This document shows positions 58,069 to 64,000 of a stretch of 64,000 bases of DNA, one piece after another. Each line of letters starts with the position of its first letter. Positions within the stretch are counted from its first letter, which is position 1. The stretch lies in the NCBI GenBank assembly GCA_032158295.1, contig CM063256.1:18893288-18957287 (forward strand). Reading direction: 5' to 3'. The notes under the pieces were generated by a model that was not told the origin of the DNA, did not search any database, and saw only the letters and a program-made list of their open reading frames with translations. The DNA comes from Pycnopodia helianthoides. Lineage: Eukaryota; Echinodermata; Asteroidea; Forcipulatida; Asteriidae. The position numbers and the translations under genes were made by a program.

Positions 58069-60180
58069 TCTGAAATTCTTTCAGCGTGATTTTTTAATTT
58101 CTTATTACAAAATAAGGCTTTAAAAAGACTATGAATGTCCATAGACACTGAATGTCCGTTTACTGCTGAGTAGGGCGTTACAAAACGGCAAGGATGTTTT
58201 TGTGGGGGGGGGGGGGGGGGACGACGGGGAGAGAATGTTTATTGTCAGGGGATGTCGACAGTGAATGTTTATTGTAGCGTTGGGTATGGGTGGCCCAAGC
58301 ATTTTGCGCGGGATTGTCTGAAGTTCCTTTAGTTGATTTTGCGGAGTTGACTGCACACAGATATACTCCAATCTTTGGTGGATCAGAGACAATTCATAAG
58401 TGAAGCAAAGCATTTGATACATAGTTATAGAAAGCAAGAGCCAATTTACAACATGGTGTTTCGTGGCTTAATTTCGAACGAAAATCGTGCATATATTCGT
58501 CTTTTGCGGAAGAGCGGAAAATCACAGAGAGAAATAGCGGCAACGTGCAATGTATCCCGTAGTTCTGTTCAGCGGATTTGTAAACATGAAGGGCAAGTTC
58601 ACCGGTGTCACCGTGGCCGAGGTGGGCGAAAAAGACTTCTTTCTAAGCGCCAGGAGCGTCTTTTGGTGAGAAATGTACAGAAACTTAGGAAAACAGAGGG
58701 GCCATTTACCTCGGCAAGACTAAAGCCTGCATGCGGACTGATGCATGTCTCAGATAGAACCATGAGGCGCGCCATGAATAGACTTGGATTCAAGTACAGG
58801 CAAGATCGTAAAAAGGGACTTGTAACGGATTTGGATCTGAAGAAGAGAGTGGGGTTCGCCAAGAAGATGACCCGTCAGTACCCGCCAAATGTGTGGAAAG
58901 ATCACGCATGTCTGACGGTTCACCACACGATTCACCATGGCATGTTTGCTTGTAACTTACGTGAAAAAGGTTTTTGTTCAAAACGAAAAGGGCATTACAG
59001 TCCACAAACAACACATAACCTGTCCATATTCTTTTGAACCACCTCATTCGGTTATTTGGCAGAAAATCAAACGGTTAACCCTCAAAACCAAAATAGAAAA
59101 GAAATTTATGAAACCTCTTTATTTACTCTACTACGGTGAACCGTGTAGACTTGGTTTCAAGCCCGCGATCGTGGCTTTTAGTCTACTTGATAGCCAATAC
59201 ATTATTGGGCCAAATAGCGCACATTGTTAGATTGGCCCATGATAGCTTATCTGTGGGGGCGTTTCTCGTGCCTGATACAGAGGAATAACCGCGATCTCAG
59301 ACTTGAAATCAAGTCTATGAATGGTGTAATGGTTAAGAGATACGCTTAACAAGTCAAATGTCCTGAACCTAAATGGAGTTCAGGAGAGACAAAATGCTCG
59401 TGTTTTTTTTTTTCTCTTATTTTTATCACCTTCCTCGACAAACAATGAATGTTCATTGCTTATAACCATTCTTTCATTTTTCAATCCTATTGTTTCTATT
59501 CTCTTATTACTTATTTTGTATTAATGCTCACAACATAATACCACCCCCCGACAAAAAAATTACACAAATTTCAACAACAAAAATGTTGCCTGTGTGTGTT
59601 CTTTTGTGTTCAAACGCTCTACTCGGCAAGAAATAGTCATTTACTGTCAAAGCACAATCATAGTCAGCCCCCCCCCCCTCCCCGACAAAAACATCCTCAC
59701 TGCTTCGAATTGTGTATTAACGCCGTTTTCAGCAATACATGAACATTGGCTGTCTCTGAACATTCTTAGTCAGCCCCCCCCCCCCCACAAAAACATCTTT
59801 GCTGATTTGAATTTTGTTTTAACGCCCTACTCAGCGATGAATGGCAATCACTGTCTTTGGACATTCATAGTCATTTTAAAGCCTTATTTTGTAATGTTTA
59901 ACCAACAAAATTACGCTTAAAAAATTTCAGACATGTATGAAATTCTTTCAGCGTGATTTTTTAATTTCTTATTACAAAATAAGGCTTTAAAAAGACTATG
60001 AATGTCCATAGACACTGAATGTCCGTTTACTGCTGAGTAGGGCGTTACAAAACAGCAAGGATGTTTTTGTGGGGGGGGGGGACGACGGGGAGAGAATGTT
60101 TATTGTCAGTGGATGTCGACAGTGAATGTTTATTGTAGCGTTGGGAATGGGTGGCCCAAGCATTTTGGCCAGGATTGTAG
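58069..60180. repeat. Direct and inverted repeats flanking a Tc1-like fragment
   Basis: A block of about 245 bp (ATTCTTTCAGCGTGATTTTT to CCAAGCATTTTG) occurs at 58069-58318 and 59938-60178 in direct orientation. Two related, more diverged inverted copies lie at about 59660-59770 and 59770-59930. All have a G or C run and a GACTATGAATGTCC phrase. Confidence 0.7.
58375..59037 (+). pseudogene. Tc1/mariner-like transposase, N-terminal DNA-binding half only
   Basis: The frame has two helix-turn-helix modules. The first is about residues 35-75 (RLLRKSGKSQREIAATCNVS, SSVQRICK). A GRKRLLSKRQ hook-like linker and the second module (about 95-150; TSARLKPACGLMHVSDRTMR) follow. After VWKDHA, where the first catalytic Asp of the DDE domain should follow (normally in a YLDGV-type motif), the sequence diverges and stops. 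It could bind DNA but not catalyse transposition. Length 220 residues against about 340 for a full protein. Confidence 0.75.
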
Positions 60181-61130
60181 CCTCACTATTAAAAAAAAAA
60201 ACAGCTATACGTAAAGGTCTAAGTGCAATGTTTAGGTCGTCTCTACGGGTATACGTCATACAATCAGCTGTCAATATGCTGAAACGTCTTTGAAAACCGC
60301 GGAAATTCGTCACGTAAGAGTTGTTTTTATTTTCGAATTTTGTATCATTTCTAACTTCCTATATTAATTTTGTTTTGATAAGAATGGTTCGTACATACAT
60401 TGTTAAGAAGGCTAAATGATTATTGTTGCTTGGAATACACCGTTCATATCCATCTTTAAAGGGACACACCCGGCTTACTATTTACCTAGAATAGTTATGT
60501 GGAATCACAGACAATCATTTTTAGATGGTTGTTTTAAAAAAAAACTCAAAATAACACGTAATTAACGAAAAATGTGGGGAAAAAAACTAAAAGCGGTCAA
60601 AGGTCAGCGTATACGCTTTTCCAGCCATTGAAACTGTCAAGTTTACGTGACTTTGTTGTAAGTAGACCGGTGCTATGTTTGTGTTTTAATTATAACAATG
60701 GCGTGGCATGAGGATCCAGTCTTCATATCCATCAAACACAAATTCACGTGTAATTAAAAAAACGACATAAAAACAGTCCAATACATATCAACTTGTATCA
60801 TGTGGACATTGTGCAGCTATTTGTCATCGTCCCGCCGCGTGTGTAGCGCAGGCATCACGTAACGTGTTAATAGTTAGGGGATAATAGCTACAGACTAAAA
60901 CCCTCGTTAAACAAAACGTAATTGATGGTCTGGACCCCTACCCCTCCACAGGCTCCGAGTTCATGCCCCCATGGTTTGTCTCTCTGGCCCCACGACGCGG
61001 CACCGACTGTACGCGACATGTCCATGCAATGTTTTCCCGCTAGTTCCCCACGCTGATGCACCGTAAAAACTGAATACATAGGTTTTTTTTTTTGTCAAAT
61101 ACTCATGAACAATAAAAACATACTTAAATT
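60181..61130. other. Non-coding stretch
   Basis: It contains one MITE-like end (TTTAAAGGGACACACCCGGC near 60455) without a visible partner. No gene is supported. Confidence 0.35.
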
Positions 61131-61173
61131 TGGTTCAGTAATTTACTTTTATACAGCTGGAAGTAAAACTAGA

Positions 61174-61214
61174 TCACGTGACTTTTCGGAACCACATTCC
61201 GAAAAGTCACGTGA
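61174..61214. repeat. Perfect CACGTG-containing palindrome
   Basis: TCACGTGACTTTTCGGA, 7-nt spacer, then TCCGAAAAGTCACGTGA: 17-bp perfect arms, each with an E-box (CACGTG). Confidence 0.85.
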
Positions 61215-61339
61215 CCTTCGTCTTTTTGAAAAGTGCTCGAAAACGGCAAAATTTGATGGTTTCTTTTATGAACCATTTTTCTCCACTCCAGGGAGGCCTT
61301 TGGAATAATGTTTTAGTCTATTTTTTTAGCCCAAATAGC

Positions 61340-61725
61340 CCAACGAAGCCGGTGTGTCCTTTTAAAGAGTTTAAAAGTCATCAAACCACCGCAATTCGTA
61401 ATTTTGTGGAAGGTCACGATTTAGTTGTAAATTTACCGACTGGATTTGTTAAAAGTGTTATTTGTCAAGCAGCTACACTAGTACTATTCCTCCGTGTCCG
61501 TGGTACTATCGTTAAAGACTAATTGAATGGACCCGATCAAGGTGACACCGTGAAGGAGAAGTATCTTGTGATTGTTATCGGACCACTGAAGGCACTTGCT
61601 GTTGAGCAGCTTGAAAGAGCACAACAATTTTGCTTAGTTGGAGCTGGTATCACATCACAAGTTCTTGAAAATTGTCACCAGTTCTCAATCCTATTCGCAT
61701 GCCCCGAGGCAATGGACACCATTCA
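61340..61725 (+). pseudogene. RecQ-like DNA helicase fragment
   Basis: FKEFKSHQTTAIRNFVEGHD then LVVNLPTGFVKSVI is RecQ motif 0 followed by Walker A, with Gly of the GKS changed to Val (GFVKS). After a stop near 61519 and a few codons, VIGPLKALAVEQLERA matches motif Ia. The sequence then loses similarity before the DEAH box. Helicases of this type unwind DNA with ATP; this copy has a damaged ATP site and lacks most of the protein. It is likely a dispersed retro- or transposon-carried fragment. Confidence 0.65.
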
Positions 61726-62220
61726 TCAGAGGGGAGACAGGGAACAGTCCGGTTGCATCATGCTCACCGTTGTGCGCGTGCGTTCTATTTCATGAATATT
61801 CCAATCGCTGCCGGAAAAAAAAAATTGAGGTCGGGATCTAGAGCCAAAAGCGTCAAGACGTTCGTTTTGATCCAGATGTTCGTGTGACACAGATATCTCT
61901 TCTCCAGTAATTCGTGTTGCGGACAGTAAGTCGTGTTGCGATATCGCACTACGTTAAACAAAATTAACGTCACCAATCAAGACTAAACTCTTTGTGAACA
62001 GTAACTCCGGAACTGTGTTGAATGAATGGTTTCTAAAAATAGACTCATTTTGTTAAGGACACCGGAAATGGGTAGCGGTGGCGTGTTTGTGTGAGGCAGT
62101 TGATGGTTTGAGGTTTGAGTATGTGTATCTAGACGTGTAATTTGAGTTGAATAAAAGATTGGATTCGTTGAAGTTAGACACCGGTTGCATCGTTCATTAT
62201 TTTTGTCAGGCGTTTGTCAA
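61726..62220. other. Non-coding stretch
   Basis: No exon or repeat that I can support between the helicase fragment and the GA tract. Confidence 0.35.
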
Positions 62221-62286
62221 CGGAAATAGAAAAACCCACGAATAATCCACGTTACGGAGGAAAGAGTGAAATAATACCATAGCCGT

Positions 62287-62288
62287 GT

Positions 62289-62320
<32 letters not shown>

Positions 62321-62345
62321 GAGAGAGAGAGAGAAGAGGAGAGAG

Positions 62346-62391
<46 letters not shown>

Positions 62392-62406
62392 GAGAGAGAG
62401 AGAAGA

Positions 62407-62487
<81 letters not shown>

Positions 62488-62545
62488 GAGAGAGAGAGAG
62501 GAGAGGAGAGAGAGGAGAGAGAGAGAGAGGAGAGAGAGAGAGGAG
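62287..62545. repeat. (GA)n microsatellite with GGAGA/GAAGAG variants
   Basis: About 260 bp of GA dinucleotides interrupted by GG and AA. Arg/Glu- and Ser/Leu-rich frames over it are artefacts. Confidence 0.95.
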
Positions 62546-62559
62546 TTAGACTGTAAGGC

Positions 62560-64000
62560 CAGGTAAAGAAAAGGAACATGTTTCTCGTCCAGAATTGTTC
62601 AAAAAGAGGAGGCAGGGCGTTATACTATTTTACTATTTTTTAATTTGTTTTGCTATTTTATCCATGATGGCCGCCATACTAAAGGTAAATTTATTCACAG
62701 ATTTTGTGTTATTTGGGTGTACTGATGCAATGTTTGACAACAATAATGACTTGTATCATTTTAGTCAACTTGCTAAGCAAGTTTCAACATTCAAAACAGT
62801 GAAATGTTCAGTTCAATTCAATTCAATTCAATTCAATATTTTGAATTGAAAATTTGCTCTGTCGAACATGCTCACCGTAAAAATAAATCATTCAAAATTA
62901 CAGAATCACAGATTTAGTTGAAGAAGAACAATATTTTACACTTAATAAAAACAGTAACAACTGCATTGACACAACGGCACATACAAAATTTACAGAAATA
63001 ACAGGAGAGAAAGTTACTGACTGTCGTTAAGAATACGAATAGAATTTGGTAAAAAGGAGTTTCAATATCTATTGGTTCTGCACTTCAGACTTCTCGGCCT
63101 CATACCAGACCTCATTTCCTCATAAATTCCTGTAATGGATGTGTGCCATTGATTAAAATTGAATGCATTTATATCGCGAGAATCGCGATTGAGGTAGAAG
63201 AGTCTAGGCTCATACACTGAGCTGTGGCTCATACAGATCTATGGCTCATACTCAAATTCTCTTCGCATGCAATGTTTAAATAAAGAATACTTAAGGTCAA
63301 ACAAGTAAAGACAATTTTTTAGGCAAAAATAAACAAAGGAACTTTTTTTTCTTCTTCCCTTCCCTTCCCTTTCACCCCCTTTTTTATGAAATAGTAAAAC
63401 AAAACAAAAAGGAGGCGGCGGCCAAAAAGGAGGCGGGCGGGGACGAGAAACGTGTTACTTTCGTTACTTGGCCTAACCAGTCTGCAGCAAATTAGTAATG
63501 TGTTAATTAGAGTGCGGAAAAATGGAAACTATTATCTCCGGAGGTAGTCATCGAGAGATAACTAGCCAGAGAAACGTTGTGAAACTAATGTTCCATGGCT
63601 CTGGTGTGGTCTCGTCATAAACCATCCTATGGCTGTTTGTTGTTTAAGCAGGAGACAAGGGTCTCTGTTTTTTGAAAACTCAATAGGCGATGTTTAAAAC
63701 AGCCCTTTTCTTTTGATGTTTTCAAACCTCCTTATACTTATAGAAAAAAGGAAGGTTAGGGGAGGCAGGCAGGGGAGGGGAGGGGAAGAAAAAAGGTTAG
63801 AACTTACTAAAAAGAAAATTTTACCGGTAATAATATGTTCGGCCACTTGATCACCGCATCGTCTTCATTTCCAAACTGAGATTGGTTTTTCTGTTCAAGT
63901 AATACAAAACAAAACGAGGCGGAAGCACACGCCGGCATAAACCGCAAATTCCAAGTACCGCGCTTGTCCCGCGTGAAACATTGAACCGTACAAGTCATGT
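62560..64000. other. Non-coding end of window
   Basis: It contains a (CAATT)n stretch at 62814-62840, A/T-rich sequence and G-rich purine tracts at about 63411-63440 and 63757-63785. No gene or RNA is supported. Confidence 0.4.

Noticed and set aside
62217..62579. Arg/Glu-rich or Ser/Leu-rich proteins
   Set aside because: Artefacts of the (GA)n tract.

Overview
The window is animal nuclear DNA: AT-rich, sparse in genes, and packed with transposable elements. Short exons with GT/AG borders, a fibrinogen-related domain gene, tRNA-headed SINEs, an L2/CR1-like LINE, tyrosine-recombinase (DIRS/Ngaro-type) retrotransposons and many small inverted-repeat elements fit a marine invertebrate deuterostome. 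An echinoderm, perhaps a sea star, is my best guess. That is inference; no rRNA or mitochondrial marker is present to settle it.

Host genes, all on the minus strand. (1) At 72-1871, four small phase-compatible exons encode about 150 residues of a protein I do not recognise. (2) At 6876-19850 lies a secreted-protein gene. Exon 1 carries a signal peptide (19643-19850), the middle exon is at 10654-10881 and the last exon at 6876-7188. Its introns hold a LINE, SINEs and a long-inverted-repeat transposon. (3) At 22301-23286 is a paralogue of gene 2 with the same 228-nt middle exon and the same C-terminal exon, but without those insertions. (4) At 40777-42853 are three exons forming an almost complete fibrinogen C-terminal (FReD) domain. 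Stray exon fragments of genes 1 and 4 lie at about 47.7 kb and 46.8 kb.

Mobile elements, left to right: SINEs and two repeated inverted-repeat families (0.6-13 kb); a roughly 2.8-3 kb element with about 320-bp imperfect terminal inverted repeats and a degraded CXC-domain protein (7.5-10.3 kb, possibly to 10.5 kb); an uninterrupted 1054-codon LINE ORF (15.2-18.4 kb); a Ngaro-like retrotransposon with gag, reverse transcriptase, RNase H, tyrosine recombinase and SGNH hydrolase (25.7-29.9 kb), followed by a 27-unit 53-bp minisatellite with higher-order structure (24.1-25.6 kb); CA-repeat composite satellites (30 kb); a second degraded recombinase plus hydrolase (34.2-35.4 kb); a second LINE fragment (35.6-36.6 kb); an 884-bp/802-bp pair of hairpin-bearing elements (51.3 and 57.1 kb) bracketing a third recombinase fragment (52.4-53.4 kb); an element with perfect 74-bp terminal repeats (54.2-54.9 kb); a Tc1-like transposase fragment (58.4-59.0 kb); and a RecQ-helicase-like fragment (61.3-61.7 kb).

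Nothing looks like an operon or a bacterial-type defence system. The most unusual items are the Ngaro-like element with an L1-ORF1-like Gag and its adjacent higher-order minisatellite, the CXC-protein element whose empty site is preserved in the paralogous intron, and the paralogous secreted gene pair.
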